A stretch of 64,000 bases of DNA, taken from Actinomycetospora lutea (GTDB lineage: Bacteria > Actinomycetota > Actinomycetes > Mycobacteriales > Pseudonocardiaceae). Shown here piece after piece: positions 23,048-31,378 of the stretch. The translations under genes and the position numbers were made by a program. How positions within the stretch are numbered: position 1 is the first letter of the stretch; each line of letters starts with the position of its first letter. Where the stretch lies: contig NZ_JAQZAL010000010.1 in assembly GCF_028737205.1 (NCBI RefSeq), positions 62,001 to 126,000 of the forward strand, in the 5' to 3' direction. The notes under the pieces are model-generated. The model was not told the DNA's origin. It worked only from the letters and a program-made list of their open reading frames with translations, and did not search any database.

Positions 23048-24607
23048 TTGTCTCAAGCGCCCACAGCTCCTGAGACCGTCTCAGTTCGACCGGGAGTCGG
23101 CATGCTCGCCCTCTTCCCTTCCATGAAGTACAAGCCGTGGTACGCGCTCGGCGAGCTCGTGGACAACGCCATCCAGAGCTACGTCGAGAACCGCGACCGA
23201 CTTCGGGCCATCTACGGCGACTATCGACTGCAGATCGACATCGAGGTCGGGCCCGACTCCATCAAGGTCTCGGACAATGCCGCTGGCATCCCGGCGACCG
23301 AGCTCGCGCGAGCGCTAACCCCCGCACAACCGCCCCCCAACTCATCGGGCCTGTCCCAATTCGGAATCGGAATGAAGAGCGCTGCCTGCTGGTACGCCCG
23401 CAGGTTCAGCGTCACGACGTCCACCTACGGCGAGAACGAGTCGAGGCGGGTTCTCGTCGATATCCCGAGAATTCTCGAGACCAAGACCGATGAAGTCGGT
23501 GTCGAGCGACACTACTGCGACCCACCGGTGCACGGCACAACCGTGCTGCTTGAACATCTGAACCAGCCGTCCCCTACGGGCCGGACTCTCGGGAAGATCC
23601 GCAGCTACCTTCGAAGCATGTATCGCGTATTCCTGCGATCGGGCGAACTTCAGTTAACCGTCGCGAACGTGCAGCTGGAGTATGTCGAACCGAAGGTGCT
23701 CGTATCTCCGCGATGGGATCAACGTCGCGGCCAAGAACTCCGCTGGGCGAAGAACATCGACGTCTTTCTCCCTGACTCGGGGCGGCGGATTCGAGGATGG
23801 GTCGGCATTCGCGAGAAGGGGTCCACATCAGAGGCCGGCCTAGCGCTTCTCTACCGAGGCAAGGTCGTCGTAGGGGCCGGGAGCATGGCGCAGGACGCCG
23901 AGGGCAGTTACCGCCCGGAGGAAGTCTTTGGAAGGACCAACTCCTTCGCCTACCAGCGAATCTTCGGTGAGCTCGACGTCTCGGAGCTCAACGTTGCTTA
24001 CTCCAAGGACGAACTCATCTGGGGTGGCGAGGAGGACGAGTTCCTCAGGATCCTGCGCCACGAACTCGACTCCGAGCCTCTTCCGCTCCTCAAGATGGCC
24101 AACGGCTACCGCAAGTCCGAGCACGGCCAAGACGTCGATGTGGTCAATGAGGTCCGAAAGGCGGTGCAGGCGACAGCCGCAGCTGCGGCTGCGGGCTTCG
24201 TTGCCCAGAACGGTCGCACCGGATCGCCAGCTCCCACTCCGCAGCCACCGCCTCGGGCCGCGGACCACGTCGCTACACCGCCGATCTCGGTTGGACTGGC
24301 CATTCCGGCTGCCTTCGGCGACGACATCAGACTCGAGCTGGTGGACGAGAGCTTTGATGCGAAGCTCCTGAAGATCAAGCGGGCAGGCAGCGTCGAGACG
24401 ATTCAGATCAACAGAGCTGCGCCCTTCATGAACTCCTTTGCCAACTTCCCAAGCATGGAGATCGAGCCAGTAATGAGGCTGGCACTGGCCGTAGGACTCT
24501 CCGAGATCGAAGTCAGGCGCGCAGGGGTTCCGCAGGCCGCCATGTTGCGCTCACGCCTGAACGAGCTCCTGCAGGGCCCTCTCGCTCATCGAACGGTGGA
24601 GAATTAA
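23048..24607 (+). CDS. MORC/MutL-like GHKL ATPase of a Z1-linked defence system
   Basis: A 519-residue protein with a Bergerat-fold ATPase: N-box ELVDNAIQS at residues ~36-44, the Mg/ATP loop VSDNAAGIP (~75-82), and the lid GLSQFGIGMKSA (~101-112). An S5-like region follows with a lysine-containing GRTNSFAYQRIFGELDVSEL stretch. A Pro/Ala-rich linker (~410-440) joins a C-terminal domain. This is the prokaryotic MORC/MutL type known to sit beside Z1 helicases in restriction-linked islands; it probably clamps DNA. The start is uncertain: TTG 23048 has GGAGG ten bases upstream and gives the expected ~15 residues before the fold. It leads a four-gene operon. Confidence 0.85.
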   Translation: MSQAPTAPETVSVRPGVGMLALFPSMKYKPWYALGELVDNAIQSYVENRDRLRAIYGDYRLQIDIEVGPDSIKVSDNAAGIPATELARALTPAQPPPNSSGLSQFGIGMKSAACWYARRFSVTTSTYGENESRRVLVDIPRILETKTDEVGVERHYCDPPVHGTTVLLEHLNQPSPTGRTLGKIRSYLRSMYRVFLRSGELQLTVANVQLEYVEPKVLVSPRWDQRRGQELRWAKNIDVFLPDSGRRIRGWVGIREKGSTSEAGLALLYRGKVVVGAGSMAQDAEGSYRPEEVFGRTNSFAYQRIFGELDVSELNVAYSKDELIWGGEEDEFLRILRHELDSEPLPLLKMANGYRKSEHGQDVDVVNEVRKAVQATAAAAAAGFVAQNGRTGSPAPTPQPPPRAADHVATPPISVGLAIPAAFGDDIRLELVDESFDAKLLKIKRAGSVETIQINRAAPFMNSFANFPSMEIEPVMRLALAVGLSEIEVRRAGVPQAAMLRSRLNELLQGPLAHRTVEN

Positions 24608-24608
24608 A

Positions 24609-26843
24609 TTGCGCGACATGGTCAGCGCCTCTGTGATCAACGAGCCCAGCGACGTTCCGCTCTACATCGGCGCCAATGCAGACCGTCTCCTAACCGGAGT
24701 TCCGCCAACTGCCCGCCCCGGAATACAGGAGGAGTCTCTCCGAGTGTTGACCCGGGCTTCGGTCACCGGGAACACCGAAAACCCGCGGGCGTCAGCACAG
24801 TTGGTGGTCGGCGAGGTCCAGAGCGGGAAGACGCTATCGTTCACTACAGTCATGGCGCTGGCCCGCGATAATGGATACCCGCTCCTCGTCGTCATCGCCG
24901 GCACCAAGACGAACCTCCTTCAGCAGACAGAGCGGCGGCTTCGAAACGATCTCCGCATGTCGGGCGACGGTGGTCCGAATCCGTGGCGGACCTGGACAAA
25001 CCCGAGCGCGGCAGACGCAGACAAGCTCCACCAGCTTCTGTCCGCATGGTCAGATCCGCATGTCCCGGACCAGTTTAAACAGACTGCTGTCATATTCGTT
25101 CTGAAGCATTCTGGTCGTGTCGAGACGGTGGCAGACCTGCTCCACTCCGTCTTCGGTGAGCGGCTCGCCGCTCCCGTCAAGGCGCTGGTAATCGATGACG
25201 AGGCAGATCAAGCGAGTCTCAACCTCAAGGCTGGAAAGGACGGAGAGAGTTCCGTCTATGCCGCAATTACCCACCTGCGCGCCAACTTGAGCAACCACAC
25301 CTATCTCATGTACACAGCCACCCCGCAGGCGCCGCTGTTGGTCTCGATCGAGGACGCGCTCGCGCCCGACAAGGTAACGGTTCTGACGGCAGGCGGGGAT
25401 TACGTCGGCAGCAAGGAACTCTTCAGCGCGTCCCGGGAGAAGTACCTACGGGAGATCACATCAGGAGAGCTCGAGACCGCCCTCGACCCTGAGTCCGACG
25501 CTCCACCGCGATCGCTCCTCGATGCACTCGCCTTCTGGACGTTGGCCCTCGTTCTCGCCCACGAGAGGGGCAAACCGCGGCCGCTGACGATGCTCGTCCA
25601 CCCTGCTTCAGCCCAAGATCTGCACACCAAGTACGACGGGTGGGTTCGGGGCATCCTTGACGGCTGGCGGGCGGTCCTCAAGGACCGAGACGACGTCGCG
25701 TACCACGACCTGGTCGCGGACGTTTTCGAGGCAGCCTACGAGGATCTGAGACGGACGGTGCCGGAGCTGCCCGACGTCAACGAGTCGCCGCAGAGGTTGA
25801 GTGACATGCTCGCGGTCGCCCGCTACTACTTGAACCAGATAGAGCAGCGTGTCGTCAATAGCTCGACGCAGGCGGAGATTCCCGAAGAGGAGTGGCTACA
25901 ATACCCGGGCTGGATCGTGATTGGAGGCAACAAGCTCGACCGAGGCTTCACGGTACAAAATTTGGGCGTTACCTACATGCCCAGGGGCAAGGGCGTCGGG
26001 AACGTTGACACCATCCAGCAGCGTGGTCGATTCTTCGGCTACAAGATGCCGTATCTTGACTTGCTCCGCGGATGGTTCTCTGCTGAAGTCGCACAAGCCT
26101 TCACCGCTTACGTGGAACACGAGAAGACCATGCAGTCCGAGCTGCGCAAGGTAGACGCGAGCGACAGTTCACTTAAGGAATGGCGCCGGAAGTTCCTCCT
26201 GGCTCCTGAACTCAAGCTCACTCGCCGCCAGGTCATGACGCTGCCAACCGTCAGCTCGGTGGTTCGACAAGGCTGGGTCTTTCGGCAAGCAGAGCTCTTT
26301 GAACCCGGCTTGAGCGAAAAGAACTCTGAGATCGTCGCTGCCATTCGCGAGACGGTGAAGCAGAGAGGACAACGTCATCCAGCCGACCTGCGGTCGGGAG
26401 ACAGAGTCCATCACATCGCGTCATGTACCTACGAAGAGTTGACGAGCTACATCTACCAATGGGCATGCTCGGCCACCGAACGCGAGGACCTGGACAAGGT
26501 ACTGTTCCTGCTCGCCAACATCCTCGACGAAGAGCTTGATGTTCCACCAGTAGACGTGATCGTCATGGATAACTACCAGAAGCGTGATCGGCGTGCCATC
26601 GAGCCCCGAGGTACGCGACGGATGGCGCCAGCGCGCATCAACAATCTCTTCCAGGGCCGTGGCTCCACCAGCAACTATCAGGGCGACCAGGCCTTCCTCT
26701 CTGACAGCGCCATCACTCTACAACTTCACGCGGTGCGTCCGTTGCGAGAGGGAGCTGATGAATGCGAACCCCTCGTCCCGGCGCTTGCAATGGCACTTCC
26801 TCTAAGCTCGGAGCGACGAATCGTCTGGGAGACATCCGAGTGA
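24609..26843 (+). CDS. Z1-domain superfamily 2 helicase/ATPase
   Basis: A 744-residue protein with all Z1 landmarks: Walker A variant GEVQSGKT (68-75), DEAD box in LVIDDEADQAS (197-200), motif III YTATPQA (~235), and the motif V/VI block LDRGFTV (443-449) with DTIQQRGRFFGYK (~467). Z1 proteins are SF2 translocases found in restriction-type islands. The start is TTG 24609, seven bases after GGTGGAG; ATG 24618 is the alternative but poorly spaced. It begins one base after the ATPase stop and overlaps the next gene (GTGA), so the three should be made together and probably act as one complex on invading DNA. Confidence 0.93.
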   Translation: MRDMVSASVINEPSDVPLYIGANADRLLTGVPPTARPGIQEESLRVLTRASVTGNTENPRASAQLVVGEVQSGKTLSFTTVMALARDNGYPLLVVIAGTKTNLLQQTERRLRNDLRMSGDGGPNPWRTWTNPSAADADKLHQLLSAWSDPHVPDQFKQTAVIFVLKHSGRVETVADLLHSVFGERLAAPVKALVIDDEADQASLNLKAGKDGESSVYAAITHLRANLSNHTYLMYTATPQAPLLVSIEDALAPDKVTVLTAGGDYVGSKELFSASREKYLREITSGELETALDPESDAPPRSLLDALAFWTLALVLAHERGKPRPLTMLVHPASAQDLHTKYDGWVRGILDGWRAVLKDRDDVAYHDLVADVFEAAYEDLRRTVPELPDVNESPQRLSDMLAVARYYLNQIEQRVVNSSTQAEIPEEEWLQYPGWIVIGGNKLDRGFTVQNLGVTYMPRGKGVGNVDTIQQRGRFFGYKMPYLDLLRGWFSAEVAQAFTAYVEHEKTMQSELRKVDASDSSLKEWRRKFLLAPELKLTRRQVMTLPTVSSVVRQGWVFRQAELFEPGLSEKNSEIVAAIRETVKQRGQRHPADLRSGDRVHHIASCTYEELTSYIYQWACSATEREDLDKVLFLLANILDEELDVPPVDVIVMDNYQKRDRRAIEPRGTRRMAPARINNLFQGRGSTSNYQGDQAFLSDSAITLQLHAVRPLREGADECEPLVPALAMALPLSSERRIVWETSE

Positions 26844-27826
26844 TCGACGAAGCCCTGCTACGGTCAGCGTTGAAGGACGCGCGCCAGCTGCAGACCCACT
26901 CCAGCAGTTCAGGAACAGTTGCCTTCACCCTCTCGCCCGAGCTGGGGACGAGCAGCTGTCGAATAGGCCTCAACTCAGACGGCCACATCGTGCTCCTGGT
27001 TCCAGCGCAGCAGACACACGGAGTGAAGCTCGCCAGGTTCCACTATATGCCCGCCGCTCCGATCAGTTTTCAGGACCTAGCCCATGGATCGTGGAGCGGC
27101 TCATACGGCTTCGTCGCGTGTGATGTCGAGAACGCAGCGCAGGAGCGGGTACTGCTCGGCATCTTTGTCCAGATCGTCAATGCTCTCGACTCGGGGCAGG
27201 ATGCCAAGATCGTCACTGGATACGTTGGAGCGGTAAGGGCGCTATTTTCTGCTCTCGAGCGACCGTCGCAACGAGCAGAGCTCGGGCTCTGGGGCGAGCT
27301 CTTCGTCATCGCTCGATCGCGCGAGCCGCTCACGCTCGCAAGCGCTTGGGTCGACGATGCCAACAGTGTCTTCGACTTCGCGACCTCCGGCCACAGGCTC
27401 GAGGTCAAGACGACCACGGGCGCATGGCGTCAGCACATCTTCTCGATCACGCAGCTCGAGCAGGCACAAACCGCCGACACCGCCGTAGTGTCCGTCATGA
27501 CGACCGAAGTTGAGTCCGGCACCAGCGTGCCCGAACTTCTCATGAAGTCGCAGAACAGGCTCAGGCACAACCCAGAGCTTCAGCACGCAATGCTCGAGAA
27601 GACCGTTCGCATTGCCGGCAGCTCGCTTGGCAATCCCCGCCGCTGGGACGAGGACCAAGCGATGAGCACGGCGCGTGTCCTGGCCTTCGACAGCATCCCA
27701 CGTCCCGGTCTCGAGCCCGGCATCATCGACTTGAGCTGGACCGCTCGGCTTGCCACAAAAATGGAGTCAGACGTCGTTACCGACAATCCGTTGGTGGCAG
27801 CCTTCCAGCTTGAGGCCGCGTCCTGA
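26840..27826 (+). CDS. PD-(D/E)XK-motif protein (DUF4420 type) of the Z1 system
   Basis: A 328-residue putative nuclease-fold protein. The core is ELGLWGELFVI (Glu ~153), then FDFATSGHRLEVKTTTG with Asp ~179, Glu ~188 and Lys ~190, matching the E...D...ExK pattern of the fold. The family almost always follows a Z1 gene. GTG 26840 overlaps the Z1 stop by four bases, with GGGAG eight bases upstream. It is preferred to an open extension inside the Z1 gene. It may be the DNA-cleaving subunit, but nuclease activity is inferred from the motif only. Confidence 0.85.
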   Translation: MIDEALLRSALKDARQLQTHSSSSGTVAFTLSPELGTSSCRIGLNSDGHIVLLVPAQQTHGVKLARFHYMPAAPISFQDLAHGSWSGSYGFVACDVENAAQERVLLGIFVQIVNALDSGQDAKIVTGYVGAVRALFSALERPSQRAELGLWGELFVIARSREPLTLASAWVDDANSVFDFATSGHRLEVKTTTGAWRQHIFSITQLEQAQTADTAVVSVMTTEVESGTSVPELLMKSQNRLRHNPELQHAMLEKTVRIAGSSLGNPRRWDEDQAMSTARVLAFDSIPRPGLEPGIIDLSWTARLATKMESDVVTDNPLVAAFQLEAAS

Positions 27827-28074
27827 TGGCGGTCGTGCGCAGCTTCGAGAACGTCGAGAGCTCGGGCCGGGTTCACCCGACAGTCGTTGACTGCGGTTTC
27901 TCTGTCTTCGTCAGCGACGGTGCGCCCTACCTCCAGCTTCAAACGTACGGGTCCGAGAACCGCGTCAGCGACAGAAAAGTCAGTCAAACTATTCAGTTAG
28001 ACAGACGGGCGATGCTAACCCTTCTCGGGATCTTGGCGAGCACACTTGCCGCACAGGACGGCACGCCTACGTAG
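27826..28074 (+). CDS. 82-residue conserved Z1-island protein
   Basis: A small protein whose ATG overlaps the previous stop (TGATG), so it belongs to the ATPase-Z1-nuclease operon. The middle YLQLQTYGSENRVSDRKVSQ followed by TIQLDRRAMLTLLGIL is a pattern I associate with short proteins in restriction-type islands, often mislabelled as methionyl-tRNA formyltransferase. No enzyme motif is visible. A structural or specificity role in the complex is a guess. The gene ends 94 bases before the convergent Vsr gene. Confidence 0.75.
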   Translation: MAVVRSFENVESSGRVHPTVVDCGFSVFVSDGAPYLQLQTYGSENRVSDRKVSQTIQLDRRAMLTLLGILASTLAAQDGTPT

Positions 28075-28168
28075 GCACTCCTCAGCGCTCGCTCGTCGAG
28101 GACCTGGCTAGCGGGCCGAGTGCCGCTAGTGGCTGCGGCCAGTCGTTGAGGCCGGTGCCGCCCACCAT

Positions 28169-28618
28169 TCAGGTGGGCCGGCGCTCGAGCACCGCACACT
28201 GGATGCGTTGGGCAGCCTCCTCTGGGTCCTCGTGCTCCCAGATGCGCACGACCAGCCAACCGACCTCCTCGAGACGTCGGTCCGTGTCGGTGTCGCGCTC
28301 GCAGTTGCGGGCAATCTTCGGTGCCCAGTAGTCGGTGTTGGTTCGTGGGATGTTGCCGTGCAAAGGACACCCGTGCCAATAGCAACCGTCGATCATGACC
28401 GCCACTCGCGAGCTCGGGAACAGCAGGTCAGCTCGTCGGCGAGGCATGCCGGGCAGCGGATGGTCGACCCGGTAACGGAAGCCACGCGAGTGGAGGAGGC
28501 CTCGAATCTTCAGTTCAGGCGCAGTACCCCTCCGCCGCTGCGCGCTCATCCGCTGCCGCCGTTGCGGGGAAGTCTCGGGAAAGACTCTCCGCCCTGCTCC
28601 GTCCGCGTCGCCGGCCAT
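28169..28618 (-). CDS. vsr: Vsr-type (very-short-patch) DNA endonuclease
   Basis: A 149-residue protein of normal Vsr length. It has RMSAQRRRGTAPELKIRGLL, the metal-binding Asp in RRRADLLFPSSRVAVMIDG, then CYWHGCPLHG with the zinc/active-site Cys and His, and a C-terminal GWLVVRIWEHE. Vsr nicks beside T:G mismatches formed by deamination of 5-methylcytosine made by a partner Dcm enzyme. In Z1 islands, Vsr-fold proteins may instead act as restriction nucleases. ATG 28618 lies ten bases after the methylase stop on the same strand, so the two are probably co-transcribed. An open frame extending further upstream is methylase coding sequence. Confidence 0.92.
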   Translation of the reverse strand: MAGDADGAGRRVFPETSPQRRQRMSAQRRRGTAPELKIRGLLHSRGFRYRVDHPLPGMPRRRADLLFPSSRVAVMIDGCYWHGCPLHGNIPRTNTDYWAPKIARNCERDTDTDRRLEEVGWLVVRIWEHEDPEEAAQRIQCAVLERRPT

Positions 28619-28628
28619 CTCGACCTGC

Positions 28629-29723
28629 TTAGTTGATAGCGGCTGCGGCCATGAGGGCAACTTGTCGGCCGAGCTCTGGAGGGACGGAGTTACCCAGCTG
28701 AGCCTGGGCACTCCGTCTCGAGCCGACGAGTTCAAAGTCGTCGGGGAAGGTGAAGAGCCGTTTCACCTCTGCGAGACGAAGCCGTCGGTTGTCCCAGTGG
28801 AAAGGCCCTACATTTGGACCAGGCTGAGCCTGAATGGTGGGACTGGGCTTGGCCGGATCGAGCTTTAATAGAAAGCTCCAATATCGACTGCGCCAGCGGA
28901 ATAGCGGCTCAGGATAATCTCTCTCGGCGGTGTAGTGCAGATAGTTCTTCCCCGGTGGGATACCAGGAAGGAGATGCGCGAATTGCCCTCCAACTACCTC
29001 CTCGGGTTCCGGATCTGAGACCAGTCCCTCGAGTGCGGCGCCGGCGCTGATGTGCGCGCGGTCAGAGCTGCCTGTAGTCCGACGTTCCCAGACTCCGCCG
29101 TGGGTCGGCCGCAGAGGATCGGGTAGGTCGGTACCTTTAGGTACGCCGACGACGAAGAGTCGCGGGCGAGCTTGTGGAACACCGTAATCTGCTGCATTGA
29201 GGACCATGTAGCGGCAGTGGTATCCGGCTTGCTCGATCTCGCGGCGCAGTCGCTCGTACGATGGTCGCGATGCCTTGTTATTATACGTAAGAGCGTAGAC
29301 ATTCTCCAGAATGAAGCTTCGAGGGCGCGCTTCACGCAGGACCCTCGTGTAACTCTGCAGCAGGCTTGCCGTCGGATCGAGTCCGTCGCGCTTCCAGTCC
29401 AACCAGAAGCCGGACTTCGAGAACGGGGTGCAAGGCGGGCCCCCAATAAGGAGCTCTGGCGTCGAGGAACCAGTCAGCCCAGCCGCCGCAAGAATGTCGG
29501 CCGTCGGTACATCAAGAATGTCCTTCCGGATGACGGGGCTGACAAGTGTCGGGAAGTTCTTCTCCAAAGTCGCTGCCGCATCGGGAGCGCGCTCGACAGC
29601 CGCCGCCACTTGGAAGCCCGCCTGTTCGGCGCCCAAGTCGAGTCCGCCCGCGCCCGAGAACAGAGAGATCGCGACGCCCGCCTGCCCTGACATGAGGAGC
29701 AGCATGCCACGGGCGGCCGACAC
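28629..29723 (-). CDS. DNA (cytosine-5) methyltransferase
   Basis: A ~364-residue C5-cytosine methylase with motifs in canonical order: I (SLFSGAGGLDLG), IV with the catalytic Cys ~98 (GGPPCTPFSKSG), VI (ENVYAL), VIII (QARPRLFVVG), a target-recognition region from about 200 to 310, and IX/X (LGNSVPPELG). It should methylate a short site to mark self DNA. The start is unclear: GTG 29723, ATG 29705 and ATG 29693 are in frame and none has a good ribosome site. It is transcribed toward the Z1 operon with Vsr downstream. The recognition site cannot be read from sequence alone. Confidence 0.92.
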   Translation of the reverse strand: MSAARGMLLLMSGQAGVAISLFSGAGGLDLGAEQAGFQVAAAVERAPDAAATLEKNFPTLVSPVIRKDILDVPTADILAAAGLTGSSTPELLIGGPPCTPFSKSGFWLDWKRDGLDPTASLLQSYTRVLREARPRSFILENVYALTYNNKASRPSYERLRREIEQAGYHCRYMVLNAADYGVPQARPRLFVVGVPKGTDLPDPLRPTHGGVWERRTTGSSDRAHISAGAALEGLVSDPEPEEVVGGQFAHLLPGIPPGKNYLHYTAERDYPEPLFRWRSRYWSFLLKLDPAKPSPTIQAQPGPNVGPFHWDNRRLRLAEVKRLFTFPDDFELVGSRRSAQAQLGNSVPPELGRQVALMAAAAIN

Positions 29724-29958
29724 GCCCTGACAGCTGGCGTCGCTGCGCGGACACTTTAACCAGAGGCCCTAGTAGGCGCGCGGGCCCTCGCCCCGGTACC
29801 GCTACCTCTTCCGAGGTCGTCGGCCGCGGCAAGGAGAGTGGCCGCCGTCTCGCCAGGACGAGATCGTGCCGTGGTGGAGGTCCCCTTCAATGGGTGGCCG
29901 CTGCATACCGGCGGCCGGACGTAAGGTAGGCATTCCCTGTCTCGAGGAGGGGGAGCGC

Positions 29959-30909
29959 GTGACTGTGGAGCCCTACGGCATGACGCCAGATGACGAGCGG
30001 CACTGGCGGACCGTTCAGGAGTGGAAGGCCAAGAAGCTCAACTCGAGCACGCGCGAGATAGTCCCTGCGAAGTGGCGAGAGAAGGCCTCAAAGGCGTCCA
30101 GCAAGGCTTGTGAGCAGTTGGGCGCCGCCGCATCGAAGGTCCCGAACGCCGAGGAAGCACGGCCACGCCGTCGAGTCGATCACCGACGTCCGCAAGCTCG
30201 AGATTGCCGACATGCACAAGGCTAAGCCACGACTCGACATCGCCTACTCGCGGGCTCCGCCGCGCAGGGCGCGGGCACCGGTCTTGTGGCCTCGGGCGGC
30301 ACAATCCTCGCGGCCGGCGGAGCAGTCGGCTCAGGCGGCGTCGCTGCCGCACCCGGCGTGGGGACCGTCGTCGGCGCTATGGCGGCGGACGCAGCGGCGA
30401 GCATCGTGACCAGCAATCGCGCCGTCGCTCACATCGCCGCCTACTACGGCTACGACATCGACGACCCGGCAGAGCGCATCTACGCCCTCGGCGTGCTCAA
30501 CATGGGGCTGGCCGAAGACGCGGGCAAGATCGTCGCGTACCGCGAGCTGAACAATGTCGTGCAGGCGCTGGCACGTCGCCAGACCTGGAAGCAGCTCAGC
30601 GGCAACCAGGTGACCAGGGTCGTGAGCGCGGTCTACAAGGCGCTTGGCATGCGCCTGACGCAGCGGAAGCTGGCGCAGGCGGTACCCGTCGTGGGGGTCG
30701 TCATCGGGGCGGGCCTCAACGCCCGAGCACTCTCTCGCGTGGTCGACGAGGCCGAGCACCTATACATGGAGCGCTTCCTCCGCGACAAGTACGGGATCCC
30801 CCTCGAGGCCGAGGAACTACCGGAAGCCGGCGCTCTTGTACAGGTCATCGAGGCAGAGATCGTCGAGCGCGGCGACGACGAAGACCTGGACCACACGGGA
30901 ACGGGCTGA
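29959..30909 (+). pseudogene. EcsC-family protein gene broken by two frameshifts
   Basis: Three reading frames together spell a homologue of the intact EcsC protein at 56344. The N-terminal part (DERHWRTVQEWKAKKL) runs from a GTG at 29959 with GAGGAGGGGGAG upstream. The frame shifts near 30160 to give HAVESITDVRKLEIADMHKA, and shifts back near 30250 to AGSAAQGAGTGLVASGG and the long C-terminal part. The original frame stops at 30225, so an intact protein cannot be made as written. EcsC proteins are membrane-associated with Gly/Ala-rich hydrophobic segments and an unclear role. Either a decayed gene or two base errors. Confidence 0.75.
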
Positions 30910-30913
30910 CGTC

Positions 30914-31234
30914 GGGCGCTACGACCAGCTCGTCGGCTACCTCGCGGCCGAGGGCGCCGTGGACGAGGACCGCGAGCAGGGACTCGTCGTCCTGATCGCG
31001 TTCGATCACCGGCCGCTCCCGGTGCCTCTCCGCCTGCACATCACGCCGGAGTCGTTCGACGACCACCTGCGGACGCTGGCTCCCGACGCCGCTCTCCTCT
31101 TCCCCGACGTCGATCCACTCGAGGCGGCCTGGCGCCTCTTCCTCATCCACCTCGACGAGGCCGTGCAGACGGTGGAGCCCGACGAGACCGAGCTCCTCGT
31201 AGCCGCCAACGGAGTGCGCTCCCAGCGTCGTTGA
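30914..31234 (+). CDS. Small hypothetical protein, start uncertain
   Basis: About 107 residues in the frame YDQLVGYLAAEGAVDEDREQ, ..., RLHITPESFDDHLRTLAPDA, ..., ETELLVAANGVRSQRR have clear GC-rich third positions and a foldable acidic/hydrophobic pattern. No ATG or GTG lies in frame near the expected start; the only in-frame start-like codon is TTG 30836, inside the EcsC relic. Coordinates here mark the region that looks coding. It may be a truncated partner of the neighbouring broken gene. I do not recognise the family. Confidence 0.45.
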   Translation, partial: GRYDQLVGYLAAEGAVDEDREQGLVVLIAFDHRPLPVPLRLHITPESFDDHLRTLAPDAALLFPDVDPLEAAWRLFLIHLDEAVQTVEPDETELLVAANGVRSQRR

Positions 31235-31313
31235 ACGCTGCGGAGCCGGTCCCTGACCCGCTGCAACGGACCTGCACTGCCGCAATCGCCTCACCACCCG
31301 CTCGTAGCCGAGA

Positions 31314-31329
31314 TGTGACCCACGTCACT
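31314..31329 (+). promoter_or_regulatory. Crp/FNR-like site TGTGA-N6-TCACT
   Basis: TGTGACCCACGTCACT differs by one base from the TGTGA-N6-TCACA pattern bound by actinobacterial Crp-type regulators. It also holds the perfect repeat GTGAC-CCAC-GTCAC. It lies about 50 bases upstream of the SDR start at 31379. Activation or repression by cAMP-Crp is an inference. Confidence 0.5.
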
Positions 31330-31378
31330 CGCGAGACGGCAAGGCTGCTCCGCGGGCGTACGACTCGGAGGGGGAGTC

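Noticed and set aside
23102-23104. ATG 23102 as start of the GHKL ATPase
   Set aside because: It lies within the region expected to be the first strand and helix of the fold; TTG 23048 has a ribosome site and leaves a normal N-terminus.
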